DNA of 41,583 bases, taken from positions 1 through 41,583 of IMG/VR virus record IMGVR_UViG_3300032323_000253, one strand, 5' to 3'. A program made the translations under genes and the position numbers. Below are positions 10,367-18,807 of this stretch, piece after piece. The DNA is from a virus. The notes beneath the pieces were generated by a model that was given only the letters and a program-made list of their open reading frames with translations, had not been told where the DNA came from and made no database searches. Within the stretch, counting starts at the first letter, position 1, and the number at the start of each line of letters is the position of its first letter.

Positions 10367-10922
10367 TCCCATAAATCCGCAAAATATCGTTGATAGATTT
10401 GCAGACTATGTAGTATCCACGGCCAATGCAGGAATTGTTTGGGGTACCGATGTTTCTCCTTTTGTTGAATTTAACACAGCTGAATTTGGTGGAACAACAT
10501 CAGGTAAGGCAATAGGAATTTCTGGTTCAAATATCAATGCAGTAGGTGATACAATTACTGCAACTAATATTTACAACACATTGGTTAATGAAACAGCTAC
10601 ATTTAGTAATATCAGAAATCTAAGAGCATTGTTGTTCGTTGAAGGTGGTGGTGGAAACACAGGTTCTAGGCCTACTCCTGGATATGTTTATGATAATACA
10701 CAAGTGGCATATTTGAATTCTTCATATTTACAAAGTGTTGGTTCACCTAGTGCTTCAGACGTATCTTCTGGTAATTCGGTAACTAGTTCGGGTTTAGAAA
10801 CATTCTTTGTGAATTTACAGTCTGCCTATAACACAACAAGAGCAGCAACTGCAACAATACAAGTTAATGTATGTCACGCTTCTTGTCATTCATCATGTCA
10901 CAGTTCAAGAGGAAGAAGATAA
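10350..10922 (+). CDS. Putative RiPP-like precursor or modified virion protein with (CHxS)3-RGRR tail
   Basis: This 190-residue protein is not one I can name. Residues 1-170 look like a folded or leader-like part: an N-terminal NPQNIVDRFADYVVSTANAG helix, a GGTTSGKAIGISG segment, and a later helix with LETFFVNLQSAYNTTR. The C-terminus is striking: C175-HAS, C179-HSS, C183-HSS, then R187-G-R-R. These are the only cysteines in the protein, and all sit in a period-four CHxS array. The next gene starts inside its stop codon, and five radical SAM and four oxygenase-like genes surround it. This is the layout expected of a RiPP precursor with a C-terminal core, although its length and location also fit a minor tail protein whose tip is modified. 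HxS-type precursors also carry His-x-Ser repeats, but no relation is shown here. Confidence 0.6.
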   Translation: MATLNNPINPQNIVDRFADYVVSTANAGIVWGTDVSPFVEFNTAEFGGTTSGKAIGISGSNINAVGDTITATNIYNTLVNETATFSNIRNLRALLFVEGGGGNTGSRPTPGYVYDNTQVAYLNSSYLQSVGSPSASDVSSGNSVTSSGLETFFVNLQSAYNTTRAATATIQVNVCHASCHSSCHSSRGRR

Positions 10923-11635
10923 TGAATATTATTGAAACGGCAGCTCCCATCTCAATTGAAAATCTTAAAAAATATTTTACTGATAAGACTATTGTTTATT
11001 TGGTTGATTATGAAAACAGCATACTAAAAGGTGCTAAACTTTTGACATATCTAAGTAATCTTGATTTGCCATGTGATATCAAATTAACAAATACAGAAGA
11101 AGATTATTCTCTAGTAAAAGATTATATGACTTCGCCGATGTTATCCAATATCAGAAGTTTAGAATTCAAAGTAATCGAAATTCTAATGGAATATAAAGGT
11201 TTGTTGGTTGATAAAACAAATCAAGAATTTATAACCGATAACCAAGAATTGTTGTCTAAGTGGGCATCCAAATTAGATAGTTTAACAATTTATAATATGT
11301 ATATGATAAACTCTGCCGAGTTCAAACAATTTGCCGAATCTCACCCACATGATGATACGGATGAATTGATTGGTGTGAATTTCATTAGTCTTTTGAAACA
11401 TCCAGAATTTTATAGTTTTTACTCTAAGATTCCTAAAGAAAATCTTAAATTTTATACGAAATATTTTAATGAGTATATGTTCAAAGGAAAAAGTTTATTT
11501 TCATTTTGGGCTAACGAAAACAATCCATTATTTTTATTAACATATGGTATATCAGAAGGCATTGTGACTGGTAAAGAATATGTTGAAGCAAAAAAAGAAA
11601 CCGCACAAGGAACATTAAATGTTACACCTGTTTAA
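10922..11635 (+). CDS. Unknown protein, possible partner of the radical SAM pathway
   Basis: This 237-residue protein is unrecognised. I chose ATG 10922, which shares its A with the TAA of the CHxS-tail gene; an in-frame extension to 10871 would overlap the conserved cysteine tail and is less likely. The protein is mainly helical and acidic, with TIVYLVDYENSILKGAKLL near the N-terminus and a SHPHDDTDELIG loop near residue 145. It has one cysteine and no obvious metal site or membrane segment. Because it directly follows the presumed substrate gene and precedes another unknown protein, a role in substrate recognition or delivery is a reasonable guess only. Confidence 0.6.
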   Translation: MNIIETAAPISIENLKKYFTDKTIVYLVDYENSILKGAKLLTYLSNLDLPCDIKLTNTEEDYSLVKDYMTSPMLSNIRSLEFKVIEILMEYKGLLVDKTNQEFITDNQELLSKWASKLDSLTIYNMYMINSAEFKQFAESHPHDDTDELIGVNFISLLKHPEFYSFYSKIPKENLKFYTKYFNEYMFKGKSLFSFWANENNPLFLLTYGISEGIVTGKEYVEAKKETAQGTLNVTPV

Positions 11636-12743
11636 TAAAACATACTTAGAATTTGATGATAATGTGGATATCAATGTGGACCGTGTTGTCATATCTTCAC
11701 GATATGGTACACCTGTGTTGGCAGCTTTAGATAAAGTTGCCTATGGAGAATTGATATCTTACGGTAAAACTTTAGATGATGTTTTAGGTGAAGGTGATTT
11801 TATCGATTTTATAGAATCTGTAACCTCACATGGCAACACATCAAATAAAAAAGTTATTATTTTTTGCGATAAACAAAATTACAATCAATTTGTTTCATTG
11901 TGGTTCAAACTAATATTACCTAATTTAGATTCAACTTCATTTCAGAGTTTAATTGATTTAACACTCTATAAAGAAAGAATCACTAAGAACACACAGCTAT
12001 CAGCTTCAGGTCCAATGAACATATCTTATTTGGTTGGTGCCTTTGGTGATATTGTTGAAGTTTGGGAAGGTTTACCAAATTTTACAACTACACAAAAGAA
12101 TAAATTTAAGACTTTGAATTTGAACTTATCATATGAGTTTTTATTGTCCTCATACTTTGCTGGCTCAACAAGTTATACAGAAAAATTATTAAAGACGGCA
12201 CATTTGTTTTTAGAAAGATGGTTCAAAGAAGCACTTACTGATAACCGTCAGATGATTTTGATTAACTTAACCAATCATAAAATTTTATCAGATTTGGGTG
12301 TTGATTATAGTTTAGTGGATATCACAAAAGAAAATCCATTAGATGGTATTGAGCAATTCAAATACTACGCTGATGATGAAATTTGGGATAGAGTATCTGA
12401 TGCAAGTAGTGGCACATATGGTATCTGTAATCTTAGAGGTTTGTCCGATGAAAAATTACAAGGTCTGAAGAACACACTAATTGGTGTTTATAGTAATGCT
12501 GAAGGCATGGACACAAACAAAACTTGTTTCTCTGCTTTTGATTGGATTGATGTAGCTGGTCGAGATTCTATGACACAAGAAGAACTAGATTCTATTTTAG
12601 ACTTCTTAGTATCCGACCCATTTGATACTTGTTTAGTTCCTAGATTTGATTTCCAAAATGTAAACTTCAGTTTAATGTTACACATATTAAAATTAAAGAA
12701 AGACGGCAACAATTCTGAGTTGAATAAATTCAAACTTTTATAA
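11619..12743 (+). CDS. Unknown protein in modification cluster
   Basis: This 374-residue protein is unrecognised. The N-terminal 100 residues look like an alternating alpha/beta domain (VVISSRYGTPVLAALDK, GKTLDDVLGEGDF, KKVIIFCDKQNYNQFV). The middle is helical, and the C-terminal part contains ICNLRGLSDEKLQGLKNT and ends LNKFKLL. No radical SAM or oxygenase motif is present. It starts 17 bases before the end of the upstream gene, with AAGG about eight bases ahead of the ATG, and its TAA shares an A with the ATG of the next radical SAM gene. This tight coupling places it in the same pathway. I considered a DUF1835-like N-terminus but could not support it. Confidence 0.6.
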   Translation: MLHLFNKTYLEFDDNVDINVDRVVISSRYGTPVLAALDKVAYGELISYGKTLDDVLGEGDFIDFIESVTSHGNTSNKKVIIFCDKQNYNQFVSLWFKLILPNLDSTSFQSLIDLTLYKERITKNTQLSASGPMNISYLVGAFGDIVEVWEGLPNFTTTQKNKFKTLNLNLSYEFLLSSYFAGSTSYTEKLLKTAHLFLERWFKEALTDNRQMILINLTNHKILSDLGVDYSLVDITKENPLDGIEQFKYYADDEIWDRVSDASSGTYGICNLRGLSDEKLQGLKNTLIGVYSNAEGMDTNKTCFSAFDWIDVAGRDSMTQEELDSILDFLVSDPFDTCLVPRFDFQNVNFSLMLHILKLKKDGNNSELNKFKLL

Positions 12744-13816
12744 TGTTACGAGATATATTATTAGAACGCAAAAGGGACAAAGAACAAGAATACACACTAC
12801 ACCTATTTGAGTATTGTAATCTTCGTTGTTCCTTTTGTTGGCAAGACCACGAAAACATAGTTGGCCTTGACACAATCACTGAGAAATTAATTCCCATAGA
12901 GAAGTTTCTGCAAACAGAAACAAGAGATTCTGTTGTATTCAATGCAATGGGTGGTGAAATCTTTGCACCAGAAATATTCAATCAAAATTTACTCCAACAA
13001 TACAAAGACTTAACTTTAGGTATCAAAAATCTAGGGTTAAAATATAATAAGAAAGTAAAAATCAATTGGGTAACAAATCTAGTTACTGACAAATATAACG
13101 AAATTGATGAGTTGATGAATTACTCAAAAGAAGTGGGTGTTCATTCTGAAATTGTTACATCATACGACCCTAGAGGCCGTTTCAATAGAAATGATTTGGA
13201 ACAATTCAAAAAGAGTATGGAATACTTTGGTGATAGAGTAACTTGTATCAGTATGTTACTGAATGGTCCTAATATAGACTATATTCTACAAGACAAAGAT
13301 GCATACTTCAAAAAATTATATAATGAAGGCAAATACATCTATTTTGATTACTATATGCCAGATTCTTCAGCTGAATATCAATATCCCACAGCTCAAGATA
13401 TGTTGAATGTGTTTAAGCATTTCATTGACAAATATCCGAAAGTTCATCCAATTGCCGATTGGATTGAAAATGAAAAGAATTACTTATCATGCAGAACAAG
13501 TAAGTTAGTATTGGCTGATGGTACCATGTGTAATTGTGGCAACTTGGTACAAGAAGAAAAATCTATAAAATTCTACAAATCTAAAATAGAATCTATGGAC
13601 AACTCTGGAATAGAGGAAAGTTTTCTGAATAAGTATGATTGTATTTCATGTGAATATTTTGACAGATGTGGTTTGGGTTGCTTTATGCAACACGATTATA
13701 AATTCAGGGAAGAACTAGATGAGTGTGTCTACAAACTTACGCACCGATATATTGACGATGTTCGCTTATCAAGAAGAGCCGAACCCGTTGAATGTCAAAC
13801 TACTCCCCAACATTGA
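12743..13816 (+). CDS. Radical SAM protein with SPASM domain (2 of 5)
   Basis: This 357-residue radical SAM protein has C25-x3-C29-x2-C32 (EYCNLRCSFCW), preceded by a 20-residue charged N-terminal extension, and a GGE motif at 70-72. The SPASM domain is complete in pattern: C250-x9-G260-x4-C265, then C300-x2-C303-x5-C309-x3-C313 and C328. It therefore should hold auxiliary clusters and act on a peptide or protein. It shares only the family motifs with the first SPASM protein, so the two probably install different modifications or act at different sites. The gene starts in a TAATG overlap with the unknown 374-residue protein, and its 3' end overlaps the next gene by up to 98 bases. Confidence 0.92.
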   Translation: MLRDILLERKRDKEQEYTLHLFEYCNLRCSFCWQDHENIVGLDTITEKLIPIEKFLQTETRDSVVFNAMGGEIFAPEIFNQNLLQQYKDLTLGIKNLGLKYNKKVKINWVTNLVTDKYNEIDELMNYSKEVGVHSEIVTSYDPRGRFNRNDLEQFKKSMEYFGDRVTCISMLLNGPNIDYILQDKDAYFKKLYNEGKYIYFDYYMPDSSAEYQYPTAQDMLNVFKHFIDKYPKVHPIADWIENEKNYLSCRTSKLVLADGTMCNCGNLVQEEKSIKFYKSKIESMDNSGIEESFLNKYDCISCEYFDRCGLGCFMQHDYKFREELDECVYKLTHRYIDDVRLSRRAEPVECQTTPQH

Positions 13817-14288
13817 TGTAAAAAAAGATGATTTACCAATTGCATATCCTTATGTTCCTAGGATATGCAAAGAACAAGGCTATATGTTTATTTGGTATGG
13901 AACTCCAGAATCGGATCCTGATTTGGTTGAAGATTGTTTGCGAGTTAAGGATGAACCACAGTGGATTAGTTGTGAAGAATCGTGGAAGATTGAAACTGGC
14001 ATCGCATTAATTTACCCATACGAAGATGAGATTATTATAGGAGCTGTTAAAACTCCAGGGTATATGAAGAAAAGAACTAATGTGGAAATTAGAAATGTTT
14101 TAAGACATATGTGGAAAGATATAATACATATGTTTGGAGATAAAAAAATTATTTGTCCTAGTGGTTCTTATTTTGAATATTTGCATATGTCAATGAGCCA
14201 AATAAGGATACCACATGAAGCTTATCATTGGAAGATTATGAAACAAAATGGATTCAAACGTGACGGTCATTATTGGATTAGAAACTAA
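13719..14288 (+). CDS. Unknown protein, possibly GNAT-like acyltransferase
   Basis: This 189-residue protein has no firm family. The region from about residue 85 to the end, with GIALIYPYEDEIIIGAV, a long helix and then HWKIMKQNGFKRDGHYWIR, recalls GNAT-type acyltransferases of phages, where a late helix is followed by a GF-x-R-x-G-x-YW strand. The acetyl-CoA-binding R/Q-x-x-G-x-G/A loop is not evident, so this is weak. The start is ambiguous: ATG 13719 has AGGGA eight bases upstream but overlaps the radical SAM gene by 98 bases; ATG 13758 would shorten the overlap to 59 bases. If it is an acyltransferase, it could cap or acylate the modified product. Confidence 0.5.
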   Translation: MSVSTNLRTDILTMFAYQEEPNPLNVKLLPNIDVKKDDLPIAYPYVPRICKEQGYMFIWYGTPESDPDLVEDCLRVKDEPQWISCEESWKIETGIALIYPYEDEIIIGAVKTPGYMKKRTNVEIRNVLRHMWKDIIHMFGDKKIICPSGSYFEYLHMSMSQIRIPHEAYHWKIMKQNGFKRDGHYWIRN

Positions 14289-14876
14289 ATGCAACAATCA
14301 TTTATACTTTGGCCAACAAGAATAGAAGTAATTGATAATTTTATTGAAGATGTTAATATCATCAATCAATTAAAAGAAGAATCAATTATTAATACTGTAA
14401 TTAGTGGGCAAGACACCAGTAATATGTCTTGGGCTCAATCTGAACTTATGAGTATGGTTGATAGGTCTGTTATGACTTATTGTGTTGAAAGTAATATCGA
14501 TTACAATTCATTAGCCTTAAATGATATGCAAAAGGGTTGTTTGTATCCATATAGTGAAAGTATGGTCGGTAATCATCTATATGAACCGCACCACGACATT
14601 GCTGAAAATGGATTTATAACAGCCATCTACTATATCAATAGTGATTGGACAGAAGAAACTTGGGTTGGTGGTGAACTCTGTATCTATAAACAATTAACAT
14701 TTAGTGATTATCCAGAAAATTCAATCAACATTTTACCAAAATCAAATCGTCTAATTATATTTCCTGGTTATTTGGTGCATCGTGTCAAACCATATTTTGG
14801 TAAAAATCCAAGAACATCTATGGTAATGGGTTGGAGAGTTAATGAACCAACCAATAATAATGTTATGATTGTGTAA
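14289..14876 (+). CDS. 2-oxoglutarate/Fe(II) oxygenase-like protein, LWPT type (1 of 3)
   Basis: This 195-residue protein fits the prolyl-hydroxylase-like 2OG-Fe(II) oxygenase fold. It starts with the LWPTRIEVID segment shared by two other cluster genes. The metal triad is H101-x-D103 (EPHHDIAENG) and H164 (FPGYLVHRV), with R175 in NPRTSM as the likely 2-oxoglutarate contact. The strand WVGGELCIY between them is typical. Members hydroxylate peptide residues or small molecules; the target is unknown here. It begins immediately after the stop of the preceding gene and ends in a TAATG overlap with the third radical SAM gene, so it is translated as part of the cluster. Confidence 0.85.
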   Translation: MQQSFILWPTRIEVIDNFIEDVNIINQLKEESIINTVISGQDTSNMSWAQSELMSMVDRSVMTYCVESNIDYNSLALNDMQKGCLYPYSESMVGNHLYEPHHDIAENGFITAIYYINSDWTEETWVGGELCIYKQLTFSDYPENSINILPKSNRLIIFPGYLVHRVKPYFGKNPRTSMVMGWRVNEPTNNNVMIV

Positions 14877-15949
14877 TGGAACTAATCATTAAACCTACAG
14901 AAAAGTGTAACTTCAAATGCACATTCTGTTCATCAACACACATCACTGACGATAAAACGGCAGAATTAAGTCACGACCACATATTCAGATTTTTAGATAG
15001 ATATCCCGAAACAAACACTATCATTGTTAATGGTGGTGACCCATTGATGATGGAACCGGATTATTACTGCAAGATTATAGACTATCTTGACAGTAAGAAT
15101 ATGTCAACTACGATTTCATTTACAACCAATCTGTGGCCTTTTTATAAAAATCCTAATAAATGGATTGATTTGTTTAACCATGAAAGATTAGGCATCACCA
15201 CATCATTTCAATATGGTGGCGGTAGATTGAAAGGTGATTTGACTGAATTTTCAGAAGAAGATTTTTGGAATGTATCGAATAAGATGTTAGAGTTGGTGGG
15301 ATATAGACCAGATTTTATTTCAGTTATAACAGAACAAAATGTTGATAGAGCTATTGATAATGTCTTACTAGCCAAAGAGATGGGTGTTGAGTGTAAGTTA
15401 AATTATGCTTTTAGTTCAGGACCACCAGTTAAGTTTCGTGGTATCACTATGGGTCAACAAGGCAAACCATATGTGTTGGCTGATATCTATGAAATCTATG
15501 TTGAGATTTGGAAGATGGGTCTGACTGATTGGGAATACAATACTAAACAGATGGTCAAAAGGCTTAGTGGAAAATCAACATCTTGTCCACAAAATAGAAA
15601 TTGCGATTCTGGCATCAGAACATTACAACCATCAGGAGATTATTATTCATGTGGTGCCTTTGGTGATGATAAACAATATCCTATAGATTTTGAAAAAGAG
15701 ATGAGTGGTGATAAGATATTTCCACTTAAATTTCAACCTGAACTTAATTCATTGAAACAATCGTGTTTTACTTGCCCTATGTTTGATATTTGTAACGGAT
15801 GTAAAAAGACAATTAAAGATTTGAAAGACCACGACATGGTTGAAACACATTGTAAGAAGATGAAAACATTGGCAATAGATATAATAGAGGCTAACGGATT
15901 AACTGGAATTTTACAACCAACCGAGTATGAAGATGAGAGAAAATATTGA
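14876..15949 (+). CDS. Radical SAM protein with SPASM-like domain (3 of 5)
   Basis: This 357-residue protein has C11-x3-C15-x2-C18 (KCNFKCTFCSS) very near its N-terminus and GGDP at 53-56 in the place of GGEP. The C-terminal region carries C243-x10-G254-x4-C259 and then C297-x2-C300-x5-C306-x2-C309 with C326, a SPASM pattern with one spacing shortened by a residue. An extra C237 precedes it. It lies between two LWPT oxygenase regions and shares its start with the stop of the first oxygenase (TAATG). The role is presumed peptide modification; which bond is formed cannot be told. Confidence 0.9.
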   Translation: MELIIKPTEKCNFKCTFCSSTHITDDKTAELSHDHIFRFLDRYPETNTIIVNGGDPLMMEPDYYCKIIDYLDSKNMSTTISFTTNLWPFYKNPNKWIDLFNHERLGITTSFQYGGGRLKGDLTEFSEEDFWNVSNKMLELVGYRPDFISVITEQNVDRAIDNVLLAKEMGVECKLNYAFSSGPPVKFRGITMGQQGKPYVLADIYEIYVEIWKMGLTDWEYNTKQMVKRLSGKSTSCPQNRNCDSGIRTLQPSGDYYSCGAFGDDKQYPIDFEKEMSGDKIFPLKFQPELNSLKQSCFTCPMFDICNGCKKTIKDLKDHDMVETHCKKMKTLAIDIIEANGLTGILQPTEYEDERKY

Positions 15950-16997
15950 AAAACTAATAGACTTCACGTTAGAAGTTACTAATGGATGCCAATACAATTG
16001 CACTGGTTGTTCTGTAGACAAAGAAGGTAATTCTTGGCCTAGTGATTCCGATTTCGGTAGAATAGAATATTTGGTTGACGACTTGGCCAAAAATGATTTC
16101 AAACCTATGAATTTGGCCATAGGTCCAACTGATATTATGACCAGTGTTAATCGTGACCAGATACTTGGTAGTGATATGGTGAAAAATTTAGCAAAGAAGT
16201 TTCTAAAGACATCCATTAATTGTGCCTTCCTTGACCCGTTTGATGAGAATTATATCAATATGGGTAAGAAATTAAATTGGTTATTGGAAGGCGGCATAGT
16301 TAAATTTGTCATACCTTTTGAAGCCTTTCACATAGACAATAAAGAATATATTAATCGTATTCGTAGAAGAAGAGATTTGGTATTAAGTCAAATGCCAAAT
16401 GTAAAACACCACAAAACATATTTGGTGATAAATTATGAAACTTCTTCTGTTTATGATAAAGAAAACAACACAAATATTACTGAAGATTTGATTCTTAAAG
16501 TTTACGAATCTGAATTAATAGGAGATTTCAATACTGATATTGTTTTACCACAAACTAGAGCCAATCTAAGAGAGCCTGAAGTTTCTTTTGCATTTCTAAA
16601 AGCCACACATAAATTAAAAACAACAATGGCTGCCGCTAGAAAAAAATACGGATATACAGTAGAGATTGCCGAAACAATGACACATGAAGGTAAAGATTGG
16701 GACATATTCTATAAAGCTGGTAAATTGTATATGACACCATTTTTATTAGAAGGTTTGGCTTGTTTTGATGAAAAGTTTGAAGTTACAACTGATTGGACTT
16801 TTGATGGTTTATATTCTTATTATGTAGACGGTTTGGTTTCGCAGATTGATTGGGCTTTGAATAATGAAGATTGTTCATCATGCCAGTTTGTTGGTATGTG
16901 TGCTGAAAGAGGCATACACACACTAATGCAGGTTGTGGGAACAAACAAGTGTATAAGTCCGGCAAAGAATGTGGAAAACATGGTGATTTGGAATTGA
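15927..16997 (+). CDS. Divergent radical SAM protein (4 of 5), reduced C-terminal cluster
   Basis: This 356-residue protein has C21-x3-C25-x2-C28 (NGCQYNCTGCSVD), so it should bind the SAM cluster. The usual GGE is not recognisable; NLAIGPTDIM occupies that position. The C-terminus has only C316-x2-C319-x5-C325 and C342, without the preceding C-x-G-x-C pair of full SPASM domains, so it probably holds one auxiliary cluster at most. It may be a distinct subfamily, or a partner that works with another radical SAM protein. The start is ATG 15927 or ATG 15933, both inside the end of the upstream gene. Confidence 0.85.
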   Translation: MKMRENIEKLIDFTLEVTNGCQYNCTGCSVDKEGNSWPSDSDFGRIEYLVDDLAKNDFKPMNLAIGPTDIMTSVNRDQILGSDMVKNLAKKFLKTSINCAFLDPFDENYINMGKKLNWLLEGGIVKFVIPFEAFHIDNKEYINRIRRRRDLVLSQMPNVKHHKTYLVINYETSSVYDKENNTNITEDLILKVYESELIGDFNTDIVLPQTRANLREPEVSFAFLKATHKLKTTMAAARKKYGYTVEIAETMTHEGKDWDIFYKAGKLYMTPFLLEGLACFDEKFEVTTDWTFDGLYSYYVDGLVSQIDWALNNEDCSSCQFVGMCAERGIHTLMQVVGTNKCISPAKNVENMVIWN

Positions 16998-17941
16998 AGA
17001 ATATAACATTATCGGTAAACCCATGGTACTACTGCAACTTCAGATGTGACTTTTGTTATCTAACTGAAAGTCAATTGGAAGACACCAAGCTGTTACCGAT
17101 TGAAATTTTAGAAGAAAGACTGATAGAGATTTCAAGTTATGCCAAAATTGACATGGTAGACTTGTATGGTGGGGAAGTAGGAATATTGCCGTATGAGTAT
17201 ATTTCGGCAATGAAAGAGATGTTTCATACTTACGGCATAGATGGTATCAACTTAATAACTAATTTATCTATGGTCAATGACATTGTTACCGATGAAGATT
17301 TTTATATCTCTGTTAGTTATGATTTTGAAGCCAGAGAGAAGCATGAACAGGTGTGGAGAAATATGTTGTTACTTAAACGACCATTCTCTGTTCTTATGTT
17401 GGCCAGTCCAAAGTTGATTCAAAAAGATGTCAATGAAATGATACAGGCCTTCAATCTAATACCTAATGTTAGTAGTGTGGAGATTAAACCATATTCACCC
17501 AATCAGGCCAATCAGTTAAATATCAATTACCGTGAATATGAAGAATTCGTAAAAAAATGGATTGCAAGTCCAATACAGAAGAATTTTTCATTTACCAATG
17601 AACAACAAATTGAACTGAGTATCTCTAAAAGAAGAAATAGTTTTTCGGATGACCACATCTATATAACACCATCAGGTAAATATGGTGTATTGGAATTTGA
17701 TTTGAATGACAATGAATTCTTTTTAGAGTATGAAACTTTTGATGAATATTTGAACTGGTGTGAACGAGAAAAGAAAAGAGTTTTAAAAAATAAATTCTGT
17801 TCCGAATGTAAGTATTTTGGCAATTGTCTATCCGAACATCTAAGAGAGGTTAAGAATTTAGACAATAGCTGTAATGGATTTAGACTATTATTGAATTGGT
17901 ACGATGAAAGACTGGCAGATAAGACAAGACCTGTATCATAG
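16949..17941 (+). CDS. Radical SAM protein (5 of 5), reduced C-terminal cluster
   Basis: This protein of up to 330 residues has C29-x3-C33-x2-C36 (YYCNFRCDFCYL) and YGGE at 73-76, both well conserved. The C-terminal cysteines are C284-x2-C287-x5-C293 and C308, the same reduced pattern as in the preceding radical SAM protein, suggesting the two are related. There is no ATG start: GTG 16949 has GGGA eight bases upstream; TTG 16994 would form a TTGA overlap with the upstream stop and give a shorter N-terminus (LKNITLSVNPWYYCN). I list the longer form. The gene ends 38 bases inside the next reading frame. Confidence 0.88.
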   Translation: MYKSGKECGKHGDLELKNITLSVNPWYYCNFRCDFCYLTESQLEDTKLLPIEILEERLIEISSYAKIDMVDLYGGEVGILPYEYISAMKEMFHTYGIDGINLITNLSMVNDIVTDEDFYISVSYDFEAREKHEQVWRNMLLLKRPFSVLMLASPKLIQKDVNEMIQAFNLIPNVSSVEIKPYSPNQANQLNINYREYEEFVKKWIASPIQKNFSFTNEQQIELSISKRRNSFSDDHIYITPSGKYGVLEFDLNDNEFFLEYETFDEYLNWCEREKKRVLKNKFCSECKYFGNCLSEHLREVKNLDNSCNGFRLLLNWYDERLADKTRPVS

Positions 17942-18308
17942 ATTGAATACAGAACATTCGGATGATTTAAGTTTACATCACATTGAAATAACAGACAATG
18001 TGGTTGAAGATGCTATTAGATATTTCAATGAAAGAGATATAGGTTGGATATACCCATCTAAAAGTTACATGGTTGGTATATGTTATGCTAAATGGTTATC
18101 TGAACAATTTGGTGGAGAACCAATTGATTATTTGAATGAAGAAGATTTACTATATGGAAATGACCCATACTTTGTAACTTACGATAAAGACAAAGATACT
18201 TATGATGAAATACTAAGTAAAATTGGTGGTTGGAATTTCAAATCTGATGGTATGGTTTCTGATGTTAAAGAATATTTTAATGAGGAGTTTATGATTGAAA
18301 ACTTTTAA
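17904..18308 (+). CDS. Small unknown acidic protein
   Basis: This 134-residue protein is unrecognised. It is rich in Asp, Glu and Tyr. The central part, EDAIRYFNERDIGWIYPSKS, followed by YAKWLSEQFGGEP, reads as two helices with a turn, and the C-terminus, VKEYFNEEF, is another helix. There are no conserved Cys/His metal motifs. The ATG at 17904 lies inside the end of the fifth radical SAM gene, and its last codons contain the ribosome binding site and TTG start of the next oxygenase, so translation of the two is linked. A helper or substrate role is possible but unsupported. Confidence 0.55.
   Translation: MKDWQIRQDLYHRLNTEHSDDLSLHHIEITDNVVEDAIRYFNERDIGWIYPSKSYMVGICYAKWLSEQFGGEPIDYLNEEDLLYGNDPYFVTYDKDKDTYDEILSKIGGWNFKSDGMVSDVKEYFNEEFMIENF
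18283..18297 (+). promoter_or_regulatory. Ribosome binding site fixing a TTG start
   Basis: AGGAG at 18283-18287 lies seven bases before TTG 18295. The nearby ATG 18291 is in the frame of the upstream gene and ends within five codons, so TTG is the start of the second LWPT oxygenase. Confidence 0.75.
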
Positions 18309-18807
18309 TTTATGGCCAACCAGAATTGTTATTGACCAGTTTGACGAATCTGATACTATGGAAATATTCAACAATTATTTGATTGGTAATGATTCAGATT
18401 GGGATACATTGATACCTGAAAATTTACAACAAAAACTTTTGAATGTTATAGAAGATAATTATTCTGGTAAATATGAAATAATTGATGGATGGATAAGAAA
18501 ACTTGAAACAGATAGTCATAATGAATTTGAGTTACATTCGGATTCTCATTATGGAGGTCATTTAATTTCTGTTATACAATTGATGGGTGATGAGAATTCT
18601 GGTGGCAATTTAATTATATACGACCCAGCTTGGAGGAATCCACAATTTATGTCAGATAAAAAAACAGAGATGTCAAACAGATTTGAAATACCATTTAATC
18701 CAACAACAGTTATTATTTTTCCTAGTAATGTTTGGCACAAAGTTTCGGAGTATACTGGTAAAACAAACCGATTGACCATGAATCTTATTATTAAGAGGAT
18801 ATTATGA
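18295..18807 (+). CDS. 2-oxoglutarate/Fe(II) oxygenase-like protein, LWPT type (2 of 3)
   Basis: This 170-residue protein starts at TTG with MKTFNLWPTRIVIDQF, which parallels the N-terminus of the other LWPT proteins. The metal triad is H81-x-D83 (FELHSDSHYGG) and H148 (FPSNVWHKV), with R159 in KTNRLTMN as likely 2-oxoglutarate ligand. GGNLIIYDPAWRNP is the usual strand-turn segment. Length fits a minimal oxygenase domain. It is set between the unknown 134-residue protein and the third oxygenase, with an ATGA overlap at its end. Peptide or protein hydroxylation is a plausible role from family and context; the target is unknown. Confidence 0.85.
   Translation: MKTFNLWPTRIVIDQFDESDTMEIFNNYLIGNDSDWDTLIPENLQQKLLNVIEDNYSGKYEIIDGWIRKLETDSHNEFELHSDSHYGGHLISVIQLMGDENSGGNLIIYDPAWRNPQFMSDKKTEMSNRFEIPFNPTTVIIFPSNVWHKVSEYTGKTNRLTMNLIIKRIL

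Noticed and set aside
10350-10922. Identification as a true HxsA (His-Xaa-Ser repeat) precursor
   Set aside because: Only three HxS units exist, each joined to Cys, and no gene is recognisable as HxsB, HxsC or HxsD. The likeness is noted but not used as a name.
11619-12743. DUF1835-type N-terminal domain
   Set aside because: The alternating alpha/beta pattern is suggestive, but the expected conserved residues are not clear enough to name a family.
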